Source: an uncultured Akkermansia sp. (GTDB lineage: Bacteria > Verrucomicrobiota > Verrucomicrobiia > Verrucomicrobiales > Akkermansiaceae). Taken from it: a DNA stretch of 14,084 nucleotides. The notes beneath the pieces were generated by a model, which had not been told where the DNA came from, made no database searches, and saw only the letters and a program-made list of their open reading frames with translations. Positions 7,447 through 14,084 of this stretch are shown piece by piece. The translations under genes were made by a program, and so were the position numbers. The stretch is from positions 1 to 14,084 of the forward strand of contig CAJGCY010000060.1 of NCBI GenBank assembly GCA_904501955.1. The letters run 5' to 3'. Numbering within the stretch: position 1 is the stretch's first letter; every line of letters starts with the position of its first letter.

Positions 7447-7595
7447 ATCGAAAGTTGAAGCACCGTAAGGGGAGGCATTAATTCAATCGGAGCGAGGGAC
7501 TTTAGTCCCTCCTATAGATTGGTCTTGTGCGCATTTATGGGACTAAAGTCCCATGCTCCAATATATTTTGTTGGTTCGCTAAACTCCGATTTATC
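7441..7595. repeat. Short copy (ii) of the dispersed inverted-end repeat
   Basis: The left end, CGATAAATCGAAAGTTGAAG at 7441-7460, differs by one base from the left end of the 11332 element. The right end, AACTCCGATTTATC at 7582-7595, is a degenerate inverted partner. Inside lie GGGACTTTAGTCCC (7496-7509) and GGGACTAAAGTCCC (7539-7552). Each is a near-palindrome, and each is the reverse complement of the other. The remaining intergenic DNA up to 7614 shows no gene. Confidence 0.6.
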
Positions 7596-7614
7596 ACTCT
7601 ACCCAAAACGCCAT

Positions 7615-7653
7615 CAGGTGAGAGGCTCTGCCGAGCCTCTCACCTGATTTTTT
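7615..7653 (+). terminator. Strong intrinsic terminator between convergent genes
   Basis: CAGGTGAGAGGCTC (7615-7628) and GAGCCTCTCACCTG (7633-7646) form a perfect 14-bp stem with a TGCC loop, followed by ATTTTTT. It serves the fucU-ankyrin run. It also lies 22 nt past the stop of the convergent porin gene, where TTTT occurs only some bases after the stem on the minus strand, so it may act in both directions. Confidence 0.85.
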
Positions 7654-7674
7654 ATGTCTGAGTGCCGTGCGGTA

Positions 7675-9153
7675 TCAGAACTTGAACACGCCCTGCAGTT
7701 GGAACACAAACTCCCCACCGCGGTCCGTTTGACTCACCGGATTGAAGATGTACTGCACATCCGGCTGCAAGAAGAACGTGGGCGTCACCTGAATCACAGC
7801 ACTGAGCTCCAGCCCATACTCATCGTGATTACGCTGCGGTTGCACGGAATCCGCAGGGCGCAGCCACATGGCGCCGAAGGCAATTTGCTCACTGTTGGCC
7901 TCACTGCCCCAACCACTGTCGCGGAAGGGTGCTTGCAGCACCAAACCGGCCGTGGCAGCAGCCTTCACATTGCTGACAGCGGCAGCATCCGTATCCATAT
8001 AACCGCAGCGGGAGAAAAAGCCCAACTGAGAGTTATGCCCCAACTGCTGCTGAATGTTAATGCCCGCGCCGCAGCCCGTCTCACCATCCTTGCGGGTGAT
8101 GGTGTACTGGAATCGGTACGTCCCCTTACCGAGCCCCAAGGCGTCATCCTGCACCCAGCCCACCTCAGCCAAGTGCACCCAAGCATTGCTGCTGATGTCG
8201 CGCAGCGGGTTTTGGTTCACCTCCGTATTGCACCCCGTGGTGGCATACATGGCGTAAAAACTATCACTCGGCTGCCAAGCGGTCAAATAGCCCCAGTTCG
8301 CCCATTCCAACGGCAAACAAGGGTTGGAAGTAAAGGCGGAGTTCATCAAATTACCATTCCATGAGGCAGAGTACGCATTCTGGTCCAAATAGCTGGAGGT
8401 ATCTATACTACCGAGCATATGCACCCACCGGCCATCCGCAAGGCTGTAGCCCAGCGCCAGGTGCGGTATATACACGCCATTGCCCCCGCGCAAGGAGGAC
8501 TGCGGATTGCTCAAGCTGCCGATGCTGTTCTGCACCCCGGCGCGGCGTTCATTGAAGCGAATGCCCTGCCCCCAGTCTGCCTCCATGGTAAGGAACAGGC
8601 CTTGGCTGTTGTCGCGCTTCTTGAGCAAGAACCACGTAGCGCTCAGGGAGTTGTTGGTGGCAGTAAAATCGCTGCGTCCGCCATTGGTAGGCGGCACCAC
8701 CCCGGCGTACCCCATGCTCAGCGTCATATCATATTGCAAACCGTAGCGCGACAAGGCGGATTTGACATGCTGCGCGCCCATGCTCAGCAAATCATCGCGA
8801 ACCCAATAGCTGGGCTCCGTACAGCTGTTACCCGGCACAAACAAACTGTCCAAATAGGGCATAAAATGCTGCGGTTGCGCCGGCATGAACTCCCAGCCAC
8901 CCAGCGTCAGCTCCTGCTCGCCCCCGCGCGACCTCGCCAGCACCGCCTCATGCGTGCTCACACCGGGGTAGCGCTTCACGTGCTGCTCCTCCGGCCTCAT
9001 CGCGCGCCGCAGCGGAGTGGTGTGCTTATCATCCATAAGGTAGGCATCCCAACCGAACTCGGTATCCAGGTATGACTTCTCCTCTTGTCCCGCGTATGCG
9101 GATACTCCCAGCGCTATGGCTGCCGTTATATATGAGATGTGTTGCAGTTTCAT
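7675..9153 (-). CDS. OprB-like carbohydrate-selective porin
   Basis: 492-residue outer-membrane beta-barrel. A signal peptide occupies residues 1-21 (MKLQH, hydrophobic core, AYAGQ). The rest has alternating aromatic and polar strands and ends in QLQGVFKF, the terminal phenylalanine used by the barrel assembly machinery. The central part, with GYLTAWQPSDSFYAMYATT, LAEVGWVQDDALGLGKGTYRFQYTITR and GFFSRCGY, fits the OprB family, which passes sugars through the outer membrane. ATG 9153 is preceded by AGGTG five bases upstream, the best Shine-Dalgarno in the window. An in-frame start at 9222 would put 23 charged residues before the signal peptide. The substrate cannot be read from sequence, and another 16-strand-type porin remains possible. 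Confidence 0.75.
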   Translation of the reverse strand: MKLQHISYITAAIALGVSAYAGQEEKSYLDTEFGWDAYLMDDKHTTPLRRAMRPEEQHVKRYPGVSTHEAVLARSRGGEQELTLGGWEFMPAQPQHFMPYLDSLFVPGNSCTEPSYWVRDDLLSMGAQHVKSALSRYGLQYDMTLSMGYAGVVPPTNGGRSDFTATNNSLSATWFLLKKRDNSQGLFLTMEADWGQGIRFNERRAGVQNSIGSLSNPQSSLRGGNGVYIPHLALGYSLADGRWVHMLGSIDTSSYLDQNAYSASWNGNLMNSAFTSNPCLPLEWANWGYLTAWQPSDSFYAMYATTGCNTEVNQNPLRDISSNAWVHLAEVGWVQDDALGLGKGTYRFQYTITRKDGETGCGAGINIQQQLGHNSQLGFFSRCGYMDTDAAAVSNVKAAATAGLVLQAPFRDSGWGSEANSEQIAFGAMWLRPADSVQPQRNHDEYGLELSAVIQVTPTFFLQPDVQYIFNPVSQTDRGGEFVFQLQGVFKF

Positions 9154-9260
9154 ACTCACACCTGCTGACTCTTCTTCCCATGCACATGTTGAATAACAAT
9201 CATTTTTCGCCATTTTCTCCACATAATTGCATTTTTATGACACTTCCCCTAAAAAAAAGC

Positions 9261-9289
9261 TTGCATTTATGCTCATTTATCTATAAAAT
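9261..9289 (+). promoter_or_regulatory. Promoter of the tRNA-Val gene
   Basis: TTGCAT (9261-9266), a 17-nt spacer and TAAAAT (9284-9289). The predicted start, near 9296, is about 29 nt before the mature tRNA, which is ordinary for a single tRNA gene. Confidence 0.5.
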
Positions 9290-9324
9290 CTCCCCGCACT
9301 CCTTCCGGAGGTAAACAAATCAAA

Positions 9325-9396
9325 GCGCAGTTAGCTCAGTGGTAGAGCACATCCTTCACACGGATGGGGTCACAAGTTCGAATCTTGTACTGCGTA
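9325..9396 (+). tRNA. tRNA-Val, anticodon CAC
   Basis: A full cloverleaf can be drawn. The acceptor GCGCAGT pairs with ACTGCGT (one G-U at the end). The D-stem is GCTC/GAGC, the anticodon stem CATCC/GGATG with loop TTCACAC gives anticodon CAC (codon GUG), and the T-stem ACAAG/CTTGT encloses TTCGAAT. The total is 72 nt with discriminator A. CCA is not encoded; the next bases are TCAA. Confidence 0.95.
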
Positions 9397-9406
9397 TCAA
9401 CCAAAA

Positions 9407-9438
9407 AGCCGTAAGTTTTAAGAACTTACGGCTTTTTT
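9407..9438 (+). terminator. Intrinsic terminator of tRNA-Val
   Basis: AGCCGTAAGTT (9407-9417) pairs with AACTTACGGCT (9423-9433) around a 5-nt loop, followed by TTTTTT. It lies 10 nt after the tRNA. Confidence 0.9.
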
Positions 9439-9456
9439 CTTTGGCAAAAACTATAA

Positions 9457-9827
9457 TGGCGCCTGATCATCTCCGTGCGCTCCAAATCCGCCAAAACCGG
9501 CGGCGCACGCCACATCACCATCCGCCCCGTCCTCGCCGTTTGGCTCAACCACACCTCCCCCGCCAAGCCCCCGTCTCCCGCCGTAACCTCCTCAAAATCA
9601 AAGCCGCCGCCCACCTCTCCGGCGCGGCTTGGCAGGCAGACGTCCTCCGCCACTCCTTCGCCTCCTACGCCCTCAAAGCCGGCACCTCCCTCGCAGACCT
9701 CCAGCTCGACATGGGCCACCGAGACGCCTCCATGCTACGCGCCCGCTACCTCAACATGGCAGGCCTCACACGCCAGCTCGCAGACACCTACTGGGCACTC
9801 ACCCCCGCCACCGTACTCACCCCCTAA
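9457..9827 (+). pseudogene. Tyrosine recombinase (integrase) remnant, N-terminally truncated and frameshifted
   Basis: Only the C-terminal catalytic part of a tyrosine recombinase is left, split over two frames. The first frame (from 9457) gives AKTGGARHITIRPVLAVWL (from 9490), matching the beta-hairpin region where such enzymes read AKT-x-R-x-V/I-x-I-x-P. Between about 9550 and 9600 the reading moves to another frame. That frame gives DVLRHSFASYALKAG with the Arg/His pair of box II, then MGHRDASMLRARYLNM with the second conserved histidine and the putative nucleophile tyrosine, ending at TAA 9827. The N-terminal DNA-binding half is absent; a stop at 9454 and the tRNA lie directly upstream. 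A longer in-frame reading starting inside the tRNA is spurious. The remnant beside tRNA-Val points to a decayed integrated element. No function is expected. Confidence 0.8.
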
Positions 9828-9835
9828 AAACGCTC

Positions 9836-9872
9836 GCCCCGCCACCGGGCGAACCAGTGGCGGGGCTTTCTT
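9836..9872 (+). terminator. Intrinsic terminator after the integrase remnant
   Basis: GCCCCGCCAC (9836-9845) pairs perfectly with GTGGCGGGGC (9857-9866), followed by TTTCTTT. It begins 9 nt after the remnant's stop. The opposite strand could also fold the stem just past the stop of the 32-codon minus-strand ORF, so it may serve both. Confidence 0.8.
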
Positions 9873-9970
9873 TAGCATAGCAGCTGCTCAAGCTTCAGAA
9901 TGATTTCCAGTACATACCAGACAATCACCAGGACTGTCACAACTGTTTTTGCGTGGGGGTATTTCTTCAT
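9872..9970 (-). CDS. 32-residue single-helix membrane peptide (possible type I toxin)
   Basis: A very short ORF, ATG 9970 to TAA 9872. The peptide has a basic start (MKKYPHAKT), one hydrophobic helix at residues 10-27 (TVVTVLVIVWYVLEIILK), and a short tail ending QLLC. This build of basic N terminus, single hydrophobic helix and about 30 residues is common to type I toxins such as TisB or Ldr, but I see no sequence match to a named one. The leader holds a 5-codon ORF (9999-9982, MKLPG then TAG) and a GCCAC-CTCG-GTGGC hairpin at 10000-10013. A promoter lies at about 10020-10047. Putative small RNA genes lie just upstream. No Shine-Dalgarno is seen. Expression and toxicity are inference. Confidence 0.45.
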   Translation of the reverse strand: MKKYPHAKTVVTVLVIVWYVLEIILKLEQLLC

Positions 9971-10019
9971 TTTCTGAACGCCTACCCCGGCAGCTTCATG
10001 CCACCGAGGTGGCGCGCGC

Positions 10020-10047
10020 ATTTTAACACATTGACGCTCAAACGCAA
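10020..10047 (-). promoter_or_regulatory. Putative promoter of the 32-residue peptide gene
   Basis: On the minus strand, TTGCGT (10047-10042), a 16-nt spacer and TAAAAT (10025-10020). The -35 is weak. The start would be near 10013, giving a leader of about 43 nt that contains the hairpin and the mini-ORF. Confidence 0.35.
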
Positions 10048-10093
10048 GAACAAATTTACATTTTGCCTAAAAAACATCAAGCCACCTACACAG

Positions 10094-10177
10094 AAAAAAT
10101 CCGGCGGCTGCCACTCAGCAACCGCCGGACTCATAAAATGAAGCCGGGACCCCTCCCGGGCAGGGCTTGCACCCTAC
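10094..10177 (-). ncRNA. Putative small RNA B1 (about 84 nt)
   Basis: Predicted from its promoter (10211-10184) and a strong terminator. TCCGGCGGTTGC and GCAGCCGCCGGA form a 12-bp stem at 10129-10100 with a 6-nt loop, followed by TTTTTT (10099-10094). The 5' part contains GGG..CCC and CCGGG-N6-CCCGG hairpins. No ORF of interest lies inside. The segment UCCCGGCUUCAU (10149-10138) can pair with the leader of the 32-residue peptide mRNA. I recognise no known RNA family. Confidence 0.55.
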
Positions 10178-10183
10178 GCGCTT

Positions 10184-10211
10184 ATTTTACACAATCCCCC
10201 GCACTTGTCAA
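10184..10211 (-). promoter_or_regulatory. Promoter of small RNA B1
   Basis: On the minus strand, consensus TTGACA (10211-10206), a 16-nt spacer and TAAAAT (10189-10184). The same architecture recurs at 10661-10688. Confidence 0.65.
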
Positions 10212-10239
10212 CACAAATTCAAAATTCAACATGAAAAAA

Positions 10240-10279
10240 GCCCCGCACGGTGATGGGCTCATCTTGCGGGGCTTTTCTT
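10240..10279 (+). terminator. Intrinsic terminator ahead of the tandem small RNA cassettes
   Basis: GCCCCGCA (10240-10247) pairs with TGCGGGGC (10265-10272). An upper GGTGA/TCATC stem continues the hairpin, and TTTTCTT follows. It resembles the terminator of small RNA A2, so it may end a decayed third cassette whose promoter (TTGCAC-N17-CACAAT, 10168-10196) is degenerate. The TTGACA of the next promoter starts 2 nt after it. Confidence 0.75.
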
Positions 10280-10280
10280 A

Positions 10281-10309
10281 TTGACACACCGCCCCCAACA
10301 CGCTACAAT
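10281..10309 (+). promoter_or_regulatory. Promoter of small RNA A1
   Basis: Consensus TTGACA (10281-10286), 17-nt spacer, TACAAT (10304-10309). One of the strongest promoters in the window, placed directly after a terminator. Confidence 0.8.
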
Positions 10310-10315
10310 CCCTCC

Positions 10316-10397
10316 GGAATTCGGAAGATGTGGTACATTACATCACCTCTTTTCAAATCAGCCCCGACAGTGTTGGACGCACTGCGGGGCTTTTCTT
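10316..10397 (+). ncRNA. Putative small RNA A1 (about 80 nt)
   Basis: Starts about 7 nt after the TACAAT box. It ends in a terminator whose arms are GCCCCG-A-CAGTGT (10361-10373) and GCACTGCGGGGC (10379-10390), followed by TTTTCTT. A GATGT/ACATC hairpin (10327-10344) lies in the 5' half. Between the structures is an unpaired pyrimidine-rich stretch, CACCTCTTTTCAAATCA. No start codon with a sensible frame is contained. It is homologous to small RNA A2. Function unknown. Confidence 0.6.
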
Positions 10398-10398
10398 A

Positions 10399-10427
10399 TT
10401 GACACACCGCCCCCAACACGCTACAAT
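10399..10427 (+). promoter_or_regulatory. Promoter of small RNA A2
   Basis: TTGACA (10399-10404), 17-nt spacer, TACAAT (10422-10427). It is identical to the promoter of A1 and overlaps the end of A1's terminator tail. Confidence 0.8.
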
Positions 10428-10433
10428 CCCTCC

Positions 10434-10519
10434 GGAACAGAGAAAAAGACCCGGTGTATTACAGCATCCCTTTTTCATCAACCCCGCACGGTGATGGGCT
10501 CACCTTGCGGGGGTTTTCT
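10434..10519 (+). ncRNA. Putative small RNA A2 (about 86 nt)
   Basis: A second tandem cassette. The transcript would run from near 10434 to a terminator with arms ACCCCGCA (10481-10488) and TGCGGGGGT (10506-10514), an upper GGTGA/TCACC stem and TTTTCTT. Compared with A1 it keeps ATTACA, the CCT-TTTTC-ATCA pyrimidine-rich linker and the terminator, while the 5' hairpin region differs. It looks like a paralogue with its own target or partner. Confidence 0.6.
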
Positions 10520-10560
10520 TATTCACACACAAAGCGCAAGAATAAAATTGCAATTTATCC

Positions 10561-10654
10561 AAAAAAGATTCAAGCCGCCGGGCACTTACGCACCCGACGG
10601 CTGAAAAATTGAGTAAAAAACCGGGAACCACCCCGGGTGAAGCTTTCACCTCAC
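10561..10654 (-). ncRNA. Putative small RNA B2 (about 40 or 90 nt)
   Basis: Promoter at 10688-10661. Two possible ends exist. The nearer is a CCGGG-N6-CCCGG hairpin (10636-10621) followed by TTTTTT, giving about 40 nt. The farther is the hairpin at 10602-10574 followed by TTGAATCTTTTTT, giving about 90 nt and matching B1. The 5' part folds as GGTGAA-AGC-TTCACC. No ORF and no known family seen. Confidence 0.5.
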
Positions 10655-10660
10655 GCCCCT

Positions 10661-10688
10661 ATTCTACACAATCCCCCGCGCTTGTCAA
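10661..10688 (-). promoter_or_regulatory. Promoter of small RNA B2
   Basis: On the minus strand, consensus TTGACA (10688-10683), a 16-nt spacer and TAGAAT (10666-10661), parallel to the B1 promoter. Confidence 0.65.
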
Positions 10689-10769
10689 ACCCGTTTTTGT
10701 AAAAGAAAACACTCACTCCGCACGCCCCGCCACACGCGGCAAACGCCCGGGCAACACCCCCGCCTCGAT

Positions 10770-10924
10770 ATGCAAAGGCTCACGCGCCGCCGGCTGCTCC
10801 TCCTATACGACGTCTGCGAGCAACGCCGCATCATGACGCCGAGCTGCTTGCTGACGTCTTCCAGCATGATTTGCGCGTCTACGAATCCATTCACGCAGAA
10901 GCGTGGCGCTGCATGAACCACTAA
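10770..10924 (+). pseudogene. Possible frameshifted gene remnant
   Basis: From ATG 10770 one frame reads MQRLTRRRLLLLYDVCEQRR. Near 10835 a neighbouring frame takes over and reads HHDAELLADVFQHDLRVYES followed by IHAEAWRCMNH, to TAA 10922-10924. Both parts have the composition of real helical protein, and neither frame is good over the whole length, so this may be the tail of a broken gene. I do not recognise the family. Nothing else is evident in 10690-10961. Confidence 0.25.
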
Positions 10925-10961
10925 GTTTCTCACTCTCTCCACACAACTGCAGCGTTCCGAG

Positions 10962-11255
10962 TTATTCCTCTCGGTCACGCGAAGCAAAGAGATGCACGCC
11001 TACGTGCAGGAGAATCGCTACCACGATTAAACCAATGGAGAGTCCCTTTTTCTTCATTTGCCAGAGAATCCAAGTGTAACTCACCACGCCGGAATAATAT
11101 CCCAGCAGCAACCAAGCCAGAACAAAACGGCGAAAAAAACGAGCATCTGAGCTTTCTTCCTTCTCACGCTCATTTTTCTCTTTCAGCAAGTTTACCTGCT
11201 CACTCATTTTGTTGTAAATACCGGCTAAGTATGCAGTCGTCTCGTTATTCTCCAT
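10962..11255 (-). CDS. Small membrane protein with two transmembrane helices
   Basis: 97 residues of unknown function. The N-terminal third is charged and helical (residues 17-35, SEQVNLLKEKNEREKEE) and could form a short coiled coil. Helix 1 spans about 44-66 and helix 2 about 72-91, with basic MKKKG between them, so the short loop is probably cytoplasmic. ATG 11255 follows TATAAT by only 6 nt, so the transcript would start at the start codon itself. The alternative start M17 would lie downstream of that. The gene stands alone between the small RNA cluster and a repeat element, with no terminator visible behind it. It could be an accessory-island protein such as an immunity or holin-like factor, but nothing in the sequence proves that. 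Confidence 0.65.
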   Translation of the reverse strand: MENNETTAYLAGIYNKMSEQVNLLKEKNEREKEESSDARFFRRFVLAWLLLGYYSGVVSYTWILWQMKKKGLSIGLIVVAILLHVGVHLFASRDREE

Positions 11256-11261
11256 ACAGGC

Positions 11262-11290
11262 ATTATAAACCTGACATAATAAAATAGCAA
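11262..11290 (-). promoter_or_regulatory. Promoter giving a leaderless mRNA for the 97-residue protein
   Basis: On the minus strand, TTGCTA (11290-11285), a 17-nt spacer and perfect TATAAT (11267-11262). The A of the ATG at 11255 is 7 nt after the -10 box, exactly where transcription should start. Confidence 0.7.
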
Positions 11291-11304
11291 TGATAAAAAC
11301 AGTT

Positions 11305-11812
11305 GGGAACTTCTAATAAGTCATCTGTGTCCGATAAATCGGAAGTTGAAGGGGTGTTTGTGGGATGATTTGCGAGCGCAAGCGAGCGGAATTCAGAGCC
11401 CCGGAGGGGCGGTATAAAATAGTCCGGCGGTGGAGCCCCGCGAGGGGCGGAACCCCGGGAAAAGCCCACAAAAACAAATGCGAACCCCGGAGGGGTGGCA
11501 TAAAGCGTGGCGCAAAAATTCCGCATTGTTTCAAAATGACGCGAACATGATAAAACACGCGCCCGTCCCGGCTCGGAGCTCCGCTTCGCTACGGTCCTCG
11601 CCATTATATGTCGGCCTACGCTGCGTCGCTTCGCTCCGTCGCTCCGGGCTCCATTTTCTTTTTGTGTTGTACCGGTGGTTGCGCGGCTACGCCGCTCCAC
11701 CACCGGCTACTGACTTTCGCCCCTTACGGGGCTCCAATTTAGGCTCGCTAACGCTCGCAAACACCCCTTCAACTTCCGATTTATCGAGCAGTTGAGAATC
11801 AACTGAAAGCTC
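11305..11812. repeat. MITE-like element with 29-bp perfect terminal inverted repeats (copy iii)
   Basis: Positions 11332-11360 and 11758-11786 are perfect 29-bp inverted repeats beginning CGATAAATCGGAAGTTGAAG. Just inside them, GCGAGCGCAAGCGAGC and its near-complement continue the match after an 11-nt insertion on the left. The outer boundary GGGAACTTCTAAT (11305-11317), 14 nt outside the left repeat, also occurs at the same distance in copy (i). The interior contains GC-rich hairpins: CCCCGGAGGGG occurs twice, before CGGTATAAA and TGGCATAAA, and CCCCGCGAGGGG once. No protein gene is credible inside. A hairpin AGTTGA-GAA-TCAACT lies at 11790-11804. No obvious target duplication was found. Confidence 0.75.
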
Positions 11813-11933
11813 AAACTGAGCGTTTCATACAACCTTCAAGACGCCGAGAGGAAAAACATCCGACAGTCTAAAAATTATGATTCACTTGTCCCTCCCCCCC
11901 TGCCCTCCGAAAGGAGGGAGAAGAAATTTACAA

Positions 11934-11978
11934 CTTCGCATAATTATTTTTGAACACTTCGCATAACATGGGTGTCAT
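11934..11978 (+). promoter_or_regulatory. clpB upstream region: direct repeat and weak promoter
   Basis: CTTCGCATAA occurs at 11934-11943 and again at 11957-11966, a 23-bp spacing that could mark a regulator site. TTGAAC (11950-11955), a 17-nt spacer and TGTCAT (11973-11978) form a weak promoter that would start transcription at the clpB ATG. A CCCTCC-GAAA-GGAGGG hairpin lies further up at 11903-11918. I see neither a CIRCE element nor a sigma32-type promoter. The rest of 11813-11930 shows nothing recognisable. Confidence 0.3.
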
Positions 11979-11984
11979 ACCTGC

Positions 11985-14084
<2,100 letters not shown>

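Larger units (their letters stand above)
10031..10211 (-). repeat. Unit B, copy 1 (diverged repeat of 10523-10688)
   Basis: Compared with 10523-10688, the two copies share CGCAAGAA, an A-run followed by TCAAGCC, a GC-rich hairpin, a CCGGG..CCCGG hairpin and a nearly identical promoter block (ACACAATCCCCCGC then CTTGTCAA). Hairpin bases differ but pairing is retained, which suggests selection on RNA structure. The repeat covers the small RNA gene at 10094-10177 and its promoter. Confidence 0.6.
10265..10437 (+). repeat. 55-bp perfect direct repeat with 118-bp period (unit A)
   Basis: Positions 10265-10319 and 10383-10437 are identical over 55 bp. Each copy covers the right arm of a terminator, the T-run, a complete promoter and the first few transcribed bases. 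The DNA between copies is homologous but diverged. Confidence 0.9.
10523..10688 (-). repeat. Unit B, copy 2 (diverged repeat of 10031-10211)
   Basis: Homologous to copy 1 over its whole length. The hairpin here is GCCGTCGGG/CCCGGCGGC (10574-10602), different in sequence but in the same place as the terminator of B1. The promoter block is nearly identical between copies. Confidence 0.6.

Noticed and set aside
9339..9560. N-terminal part of a 162-codon frame beginning inside the tRNA
   Set aside because: It starts within the mature tRNA and runs through its terminator. Only the part after about 9560 is real integrase sequence.
10240..10520. Riboswitch or 6S-like RNA
   Set aside because: No downstream gene is on the same strand within reach, and the RNAs are too short and lack the long open bulge of 6S RNA.
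10281..10604. 107-codon frame across the small RNA cassettes
   Set aside because: It reads through two promoters and two terminators and repeats itself because the DNA repeats. Composition is not protein-like.
9325..11300. Direct repeat of the tRNA 3' end marking a second attachment site
   Set aside because: I looked for copies of the tRNA T-arm and acceptor end downstream and saw none in the window.
11263..11795. Several open frames inside the MITE-like element
   Set aside because: They read Arg/Pro/Gly-rich translations of hairpin repeats of the kind often miscalled as hypothetical proteins; no start signals or domains.

Overview
The window looks like a chromosome segment from a gut-type Verrucomicrobiota, most probably an Akkermansia-like bacterium. 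This is inferred from gene content (a secreted family-109 glycosidase, L-fucose mutarotase, an OprB-like porin, a phosphate transporter fused to a PhoU-like domain), moderately high GC, weak ribosome binding sites and promoters of TTGACA/TATAAT type. The promoters argue against Bacteroidota, although several proteins also have close relatives there.

Layout. 1-272: end of a GC-rich hairpin repeat that continues off the left edge. 279-2144: GH109 gene on the minus strand, with a hairpin behind it and a good promoter in front. 2200-4515: phosphate transporter on the minus strand with a strong terminator. 4516-4700: divergent promoter region. 4701-7446: plus-strand run fucU, queD, a BioG-like esterase and a secreted ankyrin-repeat protein. 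7441-7653: a second repeat copy, then a terminator. 7675-9153: OprB-like porin, minus strand, converging on the run. 9261-9438: tRNA-Val(CAC) with promoter and terminator. 9457-11290: accessory DNA holding an integrase remnant, a 32-residue membrane peptide, a cluster of putative small RNA genes on both strands and a 97-residue membrane protein. 11305-11812: a third repeat copy, MITE-like, with perfect 29-bp inverted ends. 11985-14084: clpB, cut by the window end after 700 codons.

GH109 and FucU fit growth on host glycans: GH109 removes terminal alpha-GalNAc, and FucU interconverts fucose anomers for catabolism. OprB-like porins admit sugars and PiT supplies phosphate. QueD belongs to queuosine/pterin synthesis and the BioG-like protein to biotin synthesis. 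They share an apparent operon with fucU but not a pathway.

The most unusual part is 9872-10690. Two tandem 118-bp cassettes, each with a near-consensus promoter and an intrinsic terminator, read rightward. They are flanked by two copies of a different unit that reads leftward. Beyond the left unit lies a tiny membrane peptide gene whose leader carries a five-codon ORF that one of the small RNAs could pair with. This resembles a type I toxin-antitoxin or sRNA locus that I cannot match to a named family. A second theme is promoters that sit 6-9 nt before start codons, suggesting leaderless or nearly leaderless mRNAs.
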